In this document: positions 7,352-16,111 of the stretch, one piece after another | Position numbering within the stretch: the first letter of the stretch is position 1 | How the letters are laid out: each line of letters starts with the position of its first letter | NCBI GenBank assembly: GCA_946539765.1 | Contig: CAMNHO010000015.1 | Coordinates: 1 to 43,923, forward strand | Length of the DNA: 43,923 bases | DNA from: UBA4312 sp002394635 | Lineage (GTDB): Bacteria; Bacillota_I; Bacilli_A; Erysipelotrichales; Erysipelotrichaceae | Direction of reading: 5' to 3' | Notes under the pieces: model-generated | Database searches by the model: none | Told to the model about the DNA's origin: nothing | What the model saw: the letters and a program-made list of their open reading frames with translations, nothing else | Made by a program: the position numbers and the translations under genes

Positions 7352-8017
7352 ATGAATTTAGAACAGGCCATGCGCCAACGTCATTCCGTACGTAGTTATA
7401 AACAGACACCAATGAAAAAGGATACAATAGAACAGCTGTTAAAGATCATAGATGAATGCAACAAGGAAAGCGGTCTGCATATCCAGTTGATCACAGACGA
7501 ACCCAAAGCGTTTCACAGCCGTATGGCTCATTACGGAAAGTTTTCGGATGTACACAATTATATTGCCCTGATTGGAAAGAAAAGTAAGGATTTGGAAGAG
7601 AAATGTGGCTACTATGGGGAAAAGATTGTTTTGGAAGCCCAGCGGATGGGACTGAATACGTGCTGGGTTGGCTTGACTTTTAAAAAGATCAAAGAGGTAC
7701 TGCGCATCGATGATACCGAAAAACTGGTGATGGTCATCGCCATTGGGTATGGAACGGAAACAGGGCATGCTCATAAGTCAAAGGGGATGAAAGATGTTTC
7801 CAATGTTTCTGATGACAGTCCGGAATGGTTTATCAAAGGAGCAGAAGCTGCCTTACTGGCACCGACTGCCATGAATCAGCAGAAGTTCATGCTGACACAA
7901 AAAGGGAATACAGTACATGCCAAGGCAGGTTTCGGGCCTTTTTCCAAAGTGGATCTGGGAATCGTGAAATATCATTTTGAAATTGGAGCCGGAAAGGAAA
8001 ACTTTAGCTGGGTATAA
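7352..8017 (+). CDS. Putative nitroreductase, TM1586 type
   Basis: The 221-residue product begins with the nitroreductase motif MRQRHSVRSYKQTPM but lacks the usual APSxxNxQP loop near residue 35. It has IVLEAQRMGLNTCWVG in the middle and a second nitroreductase-like stretch, EAALLAPTAMNQQKFML, near residue 170. This internal duplication order matches the TM1586-type putative nitroreductase family. The start at 7352 is preferred to the longer frame at 7322, because TATAAT (7325-7330) is the probable -10 element and GGGGG lies 8-12 bases before 7352. It is transcribed separately from the upstream operon but is probably related in function. Confidence 0.85.
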   Translation: MNLEQAMRQRHSVRSYKQTPMKKDTIEQLLKIIDECNKESGLHIQLITDEPKAFHSRMAHYGKFSDVHNYIALIGKKSKDLEEKCGYYGEKIVLEAQRMGLNTCWVGLTFKKIKEVLRIDDTEKLVMVIAIGYGTETGHAHKSKGMKDVSNVSDDSPEWFIKGAEAALLAPTAMNQQKFMLTQKGNTVHAKAGFGPFSKVDLGIVKYHFEIGAGKENFSWV

Positions 8018-8050
8018 AGAAGCTTTTGTGCAAGCAGAAAGGAAAAAGAA

Positions 8051-8087
8051 AACGGATTGGATGGGTAGACCCTACAATCCGTTTTTT
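8051..8087. terminator. Bidirectional terminator between convergent genes
   Basis: AACGGATTG/CAATCCGTT with an inner GGGTAGACCC hairpin has T-rich flanks on both strands. It serves the nitroreductase (plus) and the PTS-like gene (minus). Confidence 0.8.
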
Positions 8088-8097
8088 ATCTTATGTT

Positions 8098-9660
8098 TCA
8101 GGCTTTCTGTTTGCCCATATCCGACAGATTGGCAAGAACAGTAAACAGGCAGCTGGTTCCGATCGCGATCACAATACAGATGACTGTTTGTAGTGCATGA
8201 TTCGGATTGGCCATAAAGGGTGCCATAAAAGCCGGAATATATGCAGTTCCTTTGACTCCCAGGGCCCCAACGGCAATACCGGAGATGGTGGCTGCAAGGA
8301 TAGTTCCCGCAAAAACTTTCTTGCTGGAGAACATAAAGGGGTAGGCTGCCTCCACAAAGGTACCGAATCCGATATTGATAAACAAATTCGGTACGCAGGC
8401 TACACGGTCGCTGGGACGCCTTGGCTTGATGATATTGGCTATTTGCACACCGGCACAGACCATCACCAGACACATCATATCGATGCTGCCCAAAAAGGAA
8501 TAACCGGTCGCCTCCATTTCAAGCAATACGATTGGAAGAATGGCGGCATGGTAAACACCACCCATGATCGCAAACCAGATGGCAAAACCAGCTACACCAC
8601 CGGCAAGGATCGGATTGAACGCAATGCATAGGTCAAGGATGTTTTTGATGCCGTTTCCGATAAACAATGCAGCTGGCGCAATGATCAACATACCGACCAA
8701 GCCGGCAATCAGACCGGATAGACCGCCTGCGGCAATGTTGGCTGTGGTACCAGGGATGTTATGACGGAAACAAAGATTGATAATATAGTAAGCCAGAATA
8801 CCAGCTATGATCCCGGTGATCAGCCCACCGATGATCCCACCGTCCACGGACATAGCTCCGGCAATGATCCCGGCGACAATACCGACTTCATCCAGCCCGG
8901 ATACCTGCTTGGCTGCAATCGCTGCCAGGATGATTGGAAGAATGCCAACAAGATTGTTAAAGACCTCTTCAAGAGCGGACAATCCGGGAATCTTGCTTAA
9001 AGCCAGGCACAAGGCCATCGCAATAAATCCAGGAAGACTGGACATCATTATGCCATGCAGGTTGATCCGTTTCCAGATATTACCTTCCTGTACCTTGGCG
9101 CTGCCTGTATTTCCGATGACCGGTGTATACTTTAGGTTCCATTCCTTGGCAAAAGCAGCCATAGCACTGATGGCTCGTGTTCGATTGGTCGTTCCGGTCG
9201 TACCACTGGCTGCAATCACATGGCATCCCATCGCCTGTGTATTTGCCATGGAGGTTCCGCCGGTACCGGCAATTGGTATCTGTTTTTCGCTGGCTGCCCG
9301 CAATGCTTCCTGATTGACACCTTTTGGATCACAGCTCATCAGCAGGATCCCGTCGATCTGATCCCGACGAATCATATCCGCTAGTTTTTTGTCATAGACA
9401 TTGGCTTCTTCGTTGATTTCCTGTAACGTCTTTTCCGCTGTTTCCTGCAACACGCCGTTGTCAACATAATATAATTTTGCTTTTGCGTTGGCTTGGATGC
9501 TATCCATCGATTGACCGGCACCTATAAATTGAACAAAGGTGATATCTGCATCTATACTATTTGCCTGGGTAAAGATCTCTCGCATCATTCCATAGGGGTC
9601 ACTGCCACCCTGGCTGTATAGATTTCCACCACTGCTTCCTACTACCGCAATTCTTTTCAT
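8098..9660 (-). CDS. PTS IIC-like permease with N-terminal soluble domain
   Basis: The 520-residue protein has two parts. Residues 1-190 form a soluble domain beginning MKRIAVVGSSGGNLYSQGGS, with a glycine/threonine-rich stretch (GTGGTSMANTQAMGCHVIAASGTT split across 132-156). Residues about 200-515 are a multi-spanning, glycine-rich membrane domain of PTS EIIC type (DGGIIGGLITGIIAGIL, IPGTTANIAAGGLSG). No EIIA or EIIB domain is fused or adjacent, so substrate and phosphorylation partner are unknown. Related proteins are annotated as PTS sugar transporter IIC subunits, but the N-terminal domain is not one of the standard PTS domains. It is monocistronic, with TGTAAA-type operators upstream. 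Confidence 0.75.
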   Translation of the reverse strand: MKRIAVVGSSGGNLYSQGGSDPYGMMREIFTQANSIDADITFVQFIGAGQSMDSIQANAKAKLYYVDNGVLQETAEKTLQEINEEANVYDKKLADMIRRDQIDGILLMSCDPKGVNQEALRAASEKQIPIAGTGGTSMANTQAMGCHVIAASGTTGTTNRTRAISAMAAFAKEWNLKYTPVIGNTGSAKVQEGNIWKRINLHGIMMSSLPGFIAMALCLALSKIPGLSALEEVFNNLVGILPIILAAIAAKQVSGLDEVGIVAGIIAGAMSVDGGIIGGLITGIIAGILAYYIINLCFRHNIPGTTANIAAGGLSGLIAGLVGMLIIAPAALFIGNGIKNILDLCIAFNPILAGGVAGFAIWFAIMGGVYHAAILPIVLLEMEATGYSFLGSIDMMCLVMVCAGVQIANIIKPRRPSDRVACVPNLFINIGFGTFVEAAYPFMFSSKKVFAGTILAATISGIAVGALGVKGTAYIPAFMAPFMANPNHALQTVICIVIAIGTSCLFTVLANLSDMGKQKA

Positions 9661-9670
9661 TTACAATCTC

Positions 9671-9718
9671 CTTACATTTGTTTACAAATTGATGTAAAAA
9701 ATTTACATCTAGTGTAAG
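9671..9718. promoter_or_regulatory. Clustered TTTACA/TGTAAA operator upstream of the PTS-like gene
   Basis: A perfect dyad GATGTAAA-AAA-TTTACATC lies at 9691-9709. Overlapping it are TTTACA-AATTGA-TGTAAA (9681-9698) and outer CTTACA/TGTAAG arms at 9671 and 9713. The cluster lies just before the PTS-like start codon (9660), where a repressor would block transcription or initiation. Confidence 0.6.
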
Positions 9719-9783
9719 AATACCATAGGATCCTATTTTTTTCTATGTTCTTTTTGATGGTTATATATCCTGTACATTTTTTC

Positions 9784-9811
9784 TTGTGTTTTCAAAAAAA
9801 CTTTTTATAAT
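9784..9811 (+). promoter_or_regulatory. Promoter of the DMT transporter gene
   Basis: TTGTGT (9784-9789), 16-base spacer, TATAAT (9806-9811). Transcription should begin near 9818, within a base or two of the best ATG (9819), leaving an extremely short leader. Confidence 0.55.
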
Positions 9812-9818
9812 GAGGTTT

Positions 9819-10688
9819 ATGAAATTGATAAAGACAGGCCATATTCTTGCGATTTTTACCATTGTTTTCTGGGGAACTACGTATATATCCACAAAGGTTC
9901 TGCTGGTCGATTTTCAACCGATCGAGATCCTTTTGATCCGTTTTCTCATGGGCTATCTCGGATTATGTGTACTTTGTCCGACACCGGCCAAAAAGCAATC
10001 GTTTTCATATGAGCTTTTATTAGCTATGGGCGGATGGAGCGGAATTACCATCTATTATTTGTTGGAGAATATCTCTTTGCAGTATACGACCGCCAGCAAT
10101 GTCGGTATTATTATAGCCATCGCACCTTGCTTGACAGCTCTTTTATCCAGGCTTTTTTTAAAAGGTCAGGAAACGTTGAAACCGATTTTCTTTTTGGGAT
10201 TTTTGATTGCGATGGCAGGTATATTGCTGATCCATTACAATGGGACCCGGATGCACCTCAATCCACTAGGTGATTTCCTTGCAATCTGTGCTTCGGTGGC
10301 CTGGGCTGTATATTCCATTTTCAGTAAAAAAGTGGGTAATCTGCCGATGACGACATTGCAGGCAACCCGTCGTATCTTTCTATATGGTATACTGGCCATG
10401 ATTCCCGGTTTTATCGCCATGCATGGCCAATTGGATCCGACGTTGATTGTTAAGCCTGTGAATGGACTGAACTTGTTGTTTCTTGGATTTGGGGCATCAG
10501 CATTGTGCTTTGTGCTTTGGAATGAAGCGGTAAAACGGATCGGTGCGATCAAAACCAGTGTATATATCTATCTGACGCCGGTTGTGACGGTTACAACATC
10601 GGCTTTGATCCTTTCTGAACCGGTCACTTGGATGGAAGTGATGGGCATCGTGTTAACAATGGTGGGCCTGATCCTGTCAAATAAATAA
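9819..10688 (+). CDS. DMT-superfamily (EamA) transporter
   Basis: About 289 residues with ten hydrophobic segments in two EamA repeats, the first starting HILAIFTIVFWGTTYISTK and the second around PLGDFLAICASVAWAVYSIFSK. Members of this drug/metabolite family export amino acids, nucleosides or other small metabolites; the substrate cannot be told here. The frame is open from 9786, but that region contains the likely promoter, so the ATG at 9819 is chosen. Only GAGG just upstream resembles a ribosome binding site, so translation may be leaderless or nearly so. No terminator was seen before the next gene. Confidence 0.88.
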   Translation: MKLIKTGHILAIFTIVFWGTTYISTKVLLVDFQPIEILLIRFLMGYLGLCVLCPTPAKKQSFSYELLLAMGGWSGITIYYLLENISLQYTTASNVGIIIAIAPCLTALLSRLFLKGQETLKPIFFLGFLIAMAGILLIHYNGTRMHLNPLGDFLAICASVAWAVYSIFSKKVGNLPMTTLQATRRIFLYGILAMIPGFIAMHGQLDPTLIVKPVNGLNLLFLGFGASALCFVLWNEAVKRIGAIKTSVYIYLTPVVTVTTSALILSEPVTWMEVMGIVLTMVGLILSNK

Positions 10689-10727
10689 TGCTTTCATGAT
10701 ATACTAACTGTAAATAAGGAGAATACT

Positions 10728-11861
10728 ATGGCGAATCAACATACATCCAATGATCTGGTTGGAATTGGTAAAGAAATTCATGATACCGTCCAGAAAGCGA
10801 CATCCAGCCAGAACTATGCAAATCTGAATCAGAATGTCCGCCAATCTGTGGAGCATATGACATTGACACAGCAGATGAGCGAACAAACCAAAGCACGTGC
10901 AAAAGCCAGAGAGCTGGCAGCGAAAAAACCGCCGATTGCCGGGAATTTTTCATCTATGGATAAGAAGGAGAACGCAGCCAGAACAATGAAAAACCTGGGG
11001 ACGGCTCTAATGATACCGGGCTTAGGTTTTCTTGTTTTGGTGATAGGTGGGGCTTTGACAGGATATGGCATTTCACCGAATGTTCTGCCAGAAGTGGCCA
11101 TCCATGGAATCTTCCCTGCTGCACTGACCGCCAGTGGTGTGTTTTTCCGACAGCGTGGACTGCATCGCCTAGGTAAGATCCGTCGCTGGCATCTGTATAT
11201 GTCGGCTTTGGGAACGAAAGAAAAATGTTCGATCAAGGAATTGTGCGTTCTTTCCGGTAAGACAAGTAGAGTGGTCGAGGAAGATTTACGGGAACTGGTA
11301 GGTGAAGGATTGCTGCCGCAGGCACATCTGGATTTTGAAAACGGATATATCTATACGAGTGATCAGTCGTATGAACAAGCCCTATTACCTCCTAAACCAG
11401 TGCAGAAAAAAAAGGAAACAGCAACCCTGCCCAAGGAAAGCGAAAACTATATCAAGCAGATCCATACATATAATGAATGGATCAAGGATGAAAAGGTATC
11501 AGAAGAACTGGATACCATGGAAAAGATCGTTCGCAGCATCCTCGAATATGTAGAAGAACATCCAGAAAAACAGGATGAAACTGAAAAGATGATGAAGTAC
11601 TATCTACCGACGACGATGAATCTTCTCGAAGCATACCGGAACTTAAGTGAACAACCGGTGCAGGGCGAAAACATCACGAAATCCAAACAGGAGATCGAAC
11701 AGACTTTGTCAACTATCAACGGAGCTTTTGCTCGTCTGTTTGACAGCCTTTATCAGGATGACAGTATTAATATTTCCAGTGAGATCACGGTCTTGAACGT
11801 TCTGCTGGCTCAGCAGGGACTGACTGAAAAGAGAATGAAAGATAAATTGGAAGTAAAATGA
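10728..11861 (+). CDS. XpaC-like membrane protein
   Basis: The 377-residue protein has a polar N-terminus (1-85), two hydrophobic segments (about 89-113 and 122-140), a winged-helix-like region (about 152-212, SIKELCVLSGKTSRVVEEDL), a charged linker, and a C-terminal XpaC domain (about 245-370), the family named for 5-bromo-4-chloroindolyl phosphate hydrolysis. XpaC genes are commonly paired with telA, which is not adjacent here. Role in the cell is unclear, perhaps envelope or toxic-anion stress. It starts after AAGGAG, 39 bases after the transporter gene. Confidence 0.8.
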   Translation: MANQHTSNDLVGIGKEIHDTVQKATSSQNYANLNQNVRQSVEHMTLTQQMSEQTKARAKARELAAKKPPIAGNFSSMDKKENAARTMKNLGTALMIPGLGFLVLVIGGALTGYGISPNVLPEVAIHGIFPAALTASGVFFRQRGLHRLGKIRRWHLYMSALGTKEKCSIKELCVLSGKTSRVVEEDLRELVGEGLLPQAHLDFENGYIYTSDQSYEQALLPPKPVQKKKETATLPKESENYIKQIHTYNEWIKDEKVSEELDTMEKIVRSILEYVEEHPEKQDETEKMMKYYLPTTMNLLEAYRNLSEQPVQGENITKSKQEIEQTLSTINGAFARLFDSLYQDDSINISSEITVLNVLLAQQGLTEKRMKDKLEVK

Positions 11862-11914
11862 AAATATTCTTGAACAAATGAAAGTCTTTCAGTAAAATTA
11901 AATATAGATATTTA

Positions 11915-11940
11915 GAAGTAACATTATGTTGCTTCTTTTT
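11915..11940 (+). terminator. Terminator before the AGCS symporter gene
   Basis: GAAG-T-AACA/TGTT-G-CTTC hairpin followed by five T, ending just before the next ribosome binding site. Confidence 0.7.
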
Positions 11941-11955
11941 ATGAGGAGAGAGACT

Positions 11956-13449
11956 ATGATCGAATGGATTACCAATGTAAACGGAGTCATTAATGAAGCT
12001 ATCTGGGGCTGGCCAGCCCTGGTTCTACTGGGCTTTACCGGCGTGTTGATGACATGTATGACCAAATTCTTCCAGATTACACATTTTAAGTACTGGATGC
12101 AGCATACTATTGGTGCAATCTTTGCTGATAAGCATGTGACGGCGCATACATCGGATCGCACGATTTCCCAGTTTCAGTCATTATGTACAGCGTTAGCGGC
12201 TACAGTAGGAACGGGTAATATTGTTGGGGTAGCCGGTGCTATAGCGATTGGTGGTCCTGGTGCTGTTTTCTGGATGTGGATCATTGCGTTTTTTGGAATG
12301 ATGACCAACTATTCGGAAAATGTATTGGGTATTTTATATCGTCGTCGCAATTCGGAAGGAGAATGGAGCGGTGGCGCCATGTACTATCTACGAGATGGTC
12401 TGGGAAGGAAAAAAGGCTGTAAACAACTGGGAAGGGTTTTAGCCATCATGTTTTCCTGCTTCTGTTTGCTGGCATCCTTCGGTATCGGGAATATGAGCCA
12501 GGTAAATTCCATGGTTTCTAATATTCATCATGCGTTCCATATTCCGAATATTGCGGTTGGTATCTTCTTGTTTGTAGCTGTTGGTCTGGTCACTATTGGT
12601 GGTATTAAGCGGATTGCAGCTATGACCGAAAAGCTGGTTCCGCTCATGGTTGTATTGTATCTGTTAGGAACGTTGACGATCATCTGTATGCACATCACAA
12701 CGATCCCAGCTGTTTTCACATCTATTTTTAAAGGAGCTTTTCATCTGAAGAGTGCGACTGGTGGTGCCGTGGGAGCCGGTATCATGACCGCGATGAAAAT
12801 GGGAATGAAGCGCGGTGTATTCTCCAATGAAGCGGGCCTAGGCTCGAGTGTTATGGTACATTCCAGTTCAAATGTAAAAGAGCCGATCCGTCAAGGTATG
12901 TGGGGCATCTTTGAAGTCTTTGCGGATACCATCGTTGTTTGTACTTTGACCGCTTTTACGATCCTATCCAGCGGAGCTGTAAATCTGGAAACCGGCGCTT
13001 TGAGTGCAACAGCCGAAGCCGTCGGTTCAAACTCGCTGATGTCCTATGCGTTTGAAATGACTTTTGGAAAACCGGGTTCCATGTTCATTGCCCTGGCGAT
13101 CTTGTTATTTGCATATTCTACGGTATTGGGTTGGTCCCATTATGGCTCTAAAGCTTTTGAATATTTGTTTGGTACCCGGTCCATTCTTATCTATCGGATC
13201 ATCTTCGTATGTGTGGTTTTAGCGGGATCTGTGATCCAGGCACAGCTTGCATGGGATATTTCCGATACATTTAATGGATTGATGATGCTGCCAAACTTGA
13301 TTGGTGTGTTGGCTTTATCTCCGCAGGTTATGGAATGCACGCAAAATTATGTTGACCGAAAAATGCACCATCGTACAGATGTCAAGCCGATGTTGTCTCT
13401 ATGGGATGATATTGAAGCTGAACAGCTACAACGTCCGGACGAAGATTAA
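11956..13449 (+). CDS. AGCS-family sodium:alanine/glycine symporter
   Basis: The 497-residue integral membrane protein carries the AGCS signature region TVGTGNIVGVAGAIAIGGPG, followed by FWMWIIAFFGMMTNYSENVL, SGGAMYYLRDGL and SNEAGLGSS. These proteins take up alanine or glycine with sodium (or proton). The start at 11956 is chosen because GAGGAGAG precedes it at the right distance; a longer in-frame start at 11926 lies inside a terminator hairpin. It is a single-gene unit bounded by terminators. Its neighbour to the right on the other strand is a branched-chain amino acid uptake operon, so this is an amino-acid transport region. Confidence 0.93.
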   Translation: MIEWITNVNGVINEAIWGWPALVLLGFTGVLMTCMTKFFQITHFKYWMQHTIGAIFADKHVTAHTSDRTISQFQSLCTALAATVGTGNIVGVAGAIAIGGPGAVFWMWIIAFFGMMTNYSENVLGILYRRRNSEGEWSGGAMYYLRDGLGRKKGCKQLGRVLAIMFSCFCLLASFGIGNMSQVNSMVSNIHHAFHIPNIAVGIFLFVAVGLVTIGGIKRIAAMTEKLVPLMVVLYLLGTLTIICMHITTIPAVFTSIFKGAFHLKSATGGAVGAGIMTAMKMGMKRGVFSNEAGLGSSVMVHSSSNVKEPIRQGMWGIFEVFADTIVVCTLTAFTILSSGAVNLETGALSATAEAVGSNSLMSYAFEMTFGKPGSMFIALAILLFAYSTVLGWSHYGSKAFEYLFGTRSILIYRIIFVCVVLAGSVIQAQLAWDISDTFNGLMMLPNLIGVLALSPQVMECTQNYVDRKMHHRTDVKPMLSLWDDIEAEQLQRPDED

Positions 13450-13460
13450 GTGAATGGAAA

Positions 13461-13486
13461 AGACTTCGAAAACGAAGTCTTTTTTT
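13461..13486 (+). terminator. Terminator after the AGCS symporter gene
   Basis: AGACTTCG/CGAAGTCT with an AAAA loop and a T7 tract. Confidence 0.9.
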
Positions 13487-13534
13487 ACGGAGATAAAGAA
13501 TGGGATATAATAAAAGCAGGAAAGGAAGAGTGTG

Positions 13535-13945
13535 ATGAAGCATGAATGTAAAATAACGGTCCTGGACACAAAATGTTTTCCTGAATACCAAAATGCTTAT
13601 CTGGCCGATCCTCAATCCGGCCCTTGTCCCTTCTTTAAGAAAGGACAGACCTTTTTGTTAAAAAGAACACCGCAGCAGGATGATTTCTACCATTTGATGA
13701 ATGGAAAATTCTGTGGGGAAGCCTGGGATGCCATTAGCCGCTATGTATATACGGCTTTGCAGGGAGGATCGATCATGCAAGGATGGACAAAAGACGATCG
13801 TATGATGATTGCCTGCTGTAACGATGGAACCCGGACGGTCATCTTTAAGATTGAGCGGATCGATATTCCGGAAAATGAAAAGGAAAGGCAATGGCTTTTA
13901 GAACAAGACTTTTCGAATTCGGTTGAAGATGCCTATACAGGATAA
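13535..13945 (+). CDS. TIGR04076-family small protein
   Basis: About 136 residues matching the TIGR04076 pattern: an N-terminal strand with Cys (KHECKITVLDTK), GPCPFFKKGQTFLL, GKFCGEAWDAISRYVYTALQGG split around residues 56-76, and the C-terminal CCNDGTRTVIFKIERI core. The conserved cysteines suggest metal or thiol chemistry, but the family has no established function. A GTG lies directly before the ATG at 13535; the ATG is preferred because AGGAAG is 6 bases upstream. The stop codon overlaps the bidirectional terminator shared with the convergent operon. Confidence 0.8.
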   Translation: MKHECKITVLDTKCFPEYQNAYLADPQSGPCPFFKKGQTFLLKRTPQQDDFYHLMNGKFCGEAWDAISRYVYTALQGGSIMQGWTKDDRMMIACCNDGTRTVIFKIERIDIPENEKERQWLLEQDFSNSVEDAYTG

Positions 13946-13969
13946 AAGAGCTACACAGAGTAGCTCTTT
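13945..13969. terminator. Bidirectional terminator between the TIGR04076 gene and the liv operon
   Basis: AAAGAGCTAC/GTAGCTCTTT with a 5-base loop, overlapping the stop codons of both convergent genes; A/T tracts flank both sides. Confidence 0.8.
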
Positions 13970-14618
13970 ATTCGTTTTTATAGACTTCGTTGATTTTCAT
14001 ACCAGCGTCTTCTAACGCTTTCATTAGTTCATCATTGACAACGCTGTCACAGCGGATCAGTAAATCAGAGGTTCCATCTTCTTGCGGATAGACACCGATG
14101 CTCTGAATGTTGATATTCTGGTCAACAAATATTTTTGAAAGTTTTCCTACTGTTCCAATTTCATCTTTAACGGATACAGTGATCCGCGCTCCTTTATGAC
14201 CCCAGCCAAGCATGGTTAAGAAAGTGGAGAATACGTCATTCTGGGTCACAATACCGACCACCTCATTGTCATCGTTGACAACAGGCAAACAACCGATATC
14301 ATTGGTTAACATACGTTCGGTTGCGGTTTCCACCAGGTCATAATCCTTGACCGTAATGACATTTTTTACCATGACGGTTTCTACTTTGGTCTTGGACATC
14401 AAATAATTTAATTCATAAATAGATAAGCTGGTAGCCATACCGCCTCCGTTTTCGGAGATGGTACCTTCTGTAATCAGTCCGACCAGCTTTTTATTGTGGT
14501 CAACAACCGGTACACGGTGGATATTGTTGGCCTTCATGATATCGATCAGTCTTGAAATACTGGCATCTGATTCTGTGCAGATGACATCTTTTGTCATAAC
14601 GTCTTTGACTTTAAACAT
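13968..14618 (-). CDS. CBS-ACT domain protein (AcuB-like)
   Basis: The 216-residue protein has a CBS pair (residues about 7-60 and 80-135, with VKDVMTKDVICTESDASIS and VMVKNVITVKDYDLVE) and a C-terminal ACT domain (about 142-212, ARITVSVKDEIGTVGKLSKI). CBS pairs bind adenine nucleotides and ACT domains bind amino acids, so this is likely a cytoplasmic sensor. It is the last gene of the liv operon; its start is 1 base after the livF stop and its AGGAGG lies inside the last livF codons, so it is translationally coupled to transport of leucine/isoleucine/valine. A sensing role for these amino acids is inferred. Confidence 0.87.
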   Translation of the reverse strand: MFKVKDVMTKDVICTESDASISRLIDIMKANNIHRVPVVDHNKKLVGLITEGTISENGGGMATSLSIYELNYLMSKTKVETVMVKNVITVKDYDLVETATERMLTNDIGCLPVVNDDNEVVGIVTQNDVFSTFLTMLGWGHKGARITVSVKDEIGTVGKLSKIFVDQNINIQSIGVYPQEDGTSDLLIRCDSVVNDELMKALEDAGMKINEVYKNE

Positions 14619-14619
14619 G

Positions 14620-15330
14620 TTATCCTCCTAAATAAGCCTTCTGAATTTCAGGGCTTTCAATTAATTCTTTTCCCGTTCCGGTCAATACAACATTGCCTGT
14701 TTCCAGAACATAGGCACGATTGGCAATAGATAGGGCCATTTTCGCATTCTGTTCAACCAGCAGTATTGTTGTTCCTTGTTCGTTGATTTCCTTGATGATC
14801 CGGAAGATTTCCTTTACCAGCAAAGGGGCTAGTCCCATGCTTGGTTCATCCAGCAGCAAAAGCTTTGGTTTGGCCATCAAGGCACGGGCCATGGCCAGCA
14901 TTTGTTGTTCACCACCGGATAATGTAGCGGCATCCTGGTTAATACGTTCCTTCAGGATCGGGAATAATTCATAGGCATGATCCAGATCCTTTTCGATTCC
15001 TTCTTTATCTTTACGCAGGAAAGCGCCCATCAACAGGTTTTCATAGACAGTCAGACCGGTAAAGATACGACGGCCTTCCGGTACTTGTGTCAAACCGGCA
15101 GCAACGATTTTTTTGGCACTGGTCTTGGTGATATCGTTTCCCATAAAGGAAATGGTTCCGCTACTTTTCGGTGTGATATTGCTGATCGCATGCAGCATAG
15201 TGGTTTTACCCGCCCCGTTGGCTCCGATCAAAGAGACAATTTCACCTTCATTGACATCCAGGCTGATCCCTTTCAGTGCCTCAATGACACCATAGTGCAC
15301 ATGTAGATCTTTAACTTCTAACATTGCCAT
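14620..15330 (-). CDS. livF: Branched-chain amino acid ABC transporter ATPase LivF
   Basis: The 236-residue protein has Walker A GANGAGKTT, signature LSGGEQQ, Walker B LLLLDEPSMGLAP, and the short LivF-type C-terminus. The ATG at 15330 is chosen because GGAGG is 9 bases upstream; a longer frame extends into livG. It starts 1 base after the livG stop and is therefore coupled to it. With LivG it powers the LivH/LivM channel in the cytoplasmic membrane. Confidence 0.95.
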   Translation of the reverse strand: MAMLEVKDLHVHYGVIEALKGISLDVNEGEIVSLIGANGAGKTTMLHAISNITPKSSGTISFMGNDITKTSAKKIVAAGLTQVPEGRRIFTGLTVYENLLMGAFLRKDKEGIEKDLDHAYELFPILKERINQDAATLSGGEQQMLAMARALMAKPKLLLLDEPSMGLAPLLVKEIFRIIKEINEQGTTILLVEQNAKMALSIANRAYVLETGNVVLTGTGKELIESPEIQKAYLGG

Positions 15331-15331
15331 A

Positions 15332-16111
15332 TTAGATTTCCTCCCCAAGATATGCCTTGATAACGAATGGATCGTTTTTAACTTCATCCGGTGTGCCGGA
15401 GGCAATCAGCTTTCCATAGTTCAATACATAGATCCTCTCACAGATAGACATAACCAGGGACATATCGTGTTCGATCAGGATGATCGTCAGATTGTATTTA
15501 TCCCGGATCTTATAGATCAGCTGGGTCAAGTCAGCCGTCTCCTGAGGGTTCATACCGGCAGCCGGCTCATCCAGATAGAGGATTTCCGGTTGGATAGCTA
15601 GGGCCCGGGCGATTTCCAGACGACGTTGTTCACCATAAGGCAGGTTGGTGGCCATCTCATGGCGCTTTCCATATAAACCAACTTCTTCCAGCAGTTCACA
15701 CGCTTTTTCCTCTACCCATTTCTCTTCTGTATAATAAGATGGGGTCCGGAAAATTGCTGACAGAATGCCATAACGGATATTCTTATGCATGGCTACCTTT
15801 ACATTTTCCAGAACGGTCATAGATTTAAATAATCGGATGTTCTGGAATGTACGGGCCACACCATAGGCCGTGATCTTATAAGGCTTCAGACCGCCGATCG
15901 ATACTTTCTTTCCATCCTTGGTCATCTCGATCAAACCTTCACTTGGTTCGTATACACCGGTCAATAAGTTGAACAATGTCGTTTTTCCGGCACCATTTGG
16001 ACCGATCAATCCGATCAATTCACCTTTTTCAATGGTCATATTGACATTGGATACGGCACATAGACCTCCAAAGTTTTTGGTCAATCCTTTAACTTCAAGT
16101 AAGGAGCTCAT
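15332..16111 (-). CDS. livG: Branched-chain amino acid ABC transporter ATPase LivG
   Basis: The 259-residue ATPase has Walker A GPNGAGKTT, the LivG-type PYGEQRRLEIARAL signature (in place of LSGGQ) and Walker B LYLDEPAAGMNP, followed by the long C-terminal KNDPFVIKAYLGEE tail typical of LivG. An AAAGGAGAG site precedes the ATG. It overlaps the end of livM by 4 bases (ATGA), indicating tight coupling. Confidence 0.95.
   Translation of the reverse strand: MSSLLEVKGLTKNFGGLCAVSNVNMTIEKGELIGLIGPNGAGKTTLFNLLTGVYEPSEGLIEMTKDGKKVSIGGLKPYKITAYGVARTFQNIRLFKSMTVLENVKVAMHKNIRYGILSAIFRTPSYYTEEKWVEEKACELLEEVGLYGKRHEMATNLPYGEQRRLEIARALAIQPEILYLDEPAAGMNPQETADLTQLIYKIRDKYNLTIILIEHDMSLVMSICERIYVLNYGKLIASGTPDEVKNDPFVIKAYLGEEI

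Noticed and set aside
8197..9313. Several rightward open frames opposite the PTS-like gene
   Set aside because: All lie antisense to a clear membrane-protein gene and have implausible Pro/Met/Asp-rich compositions.
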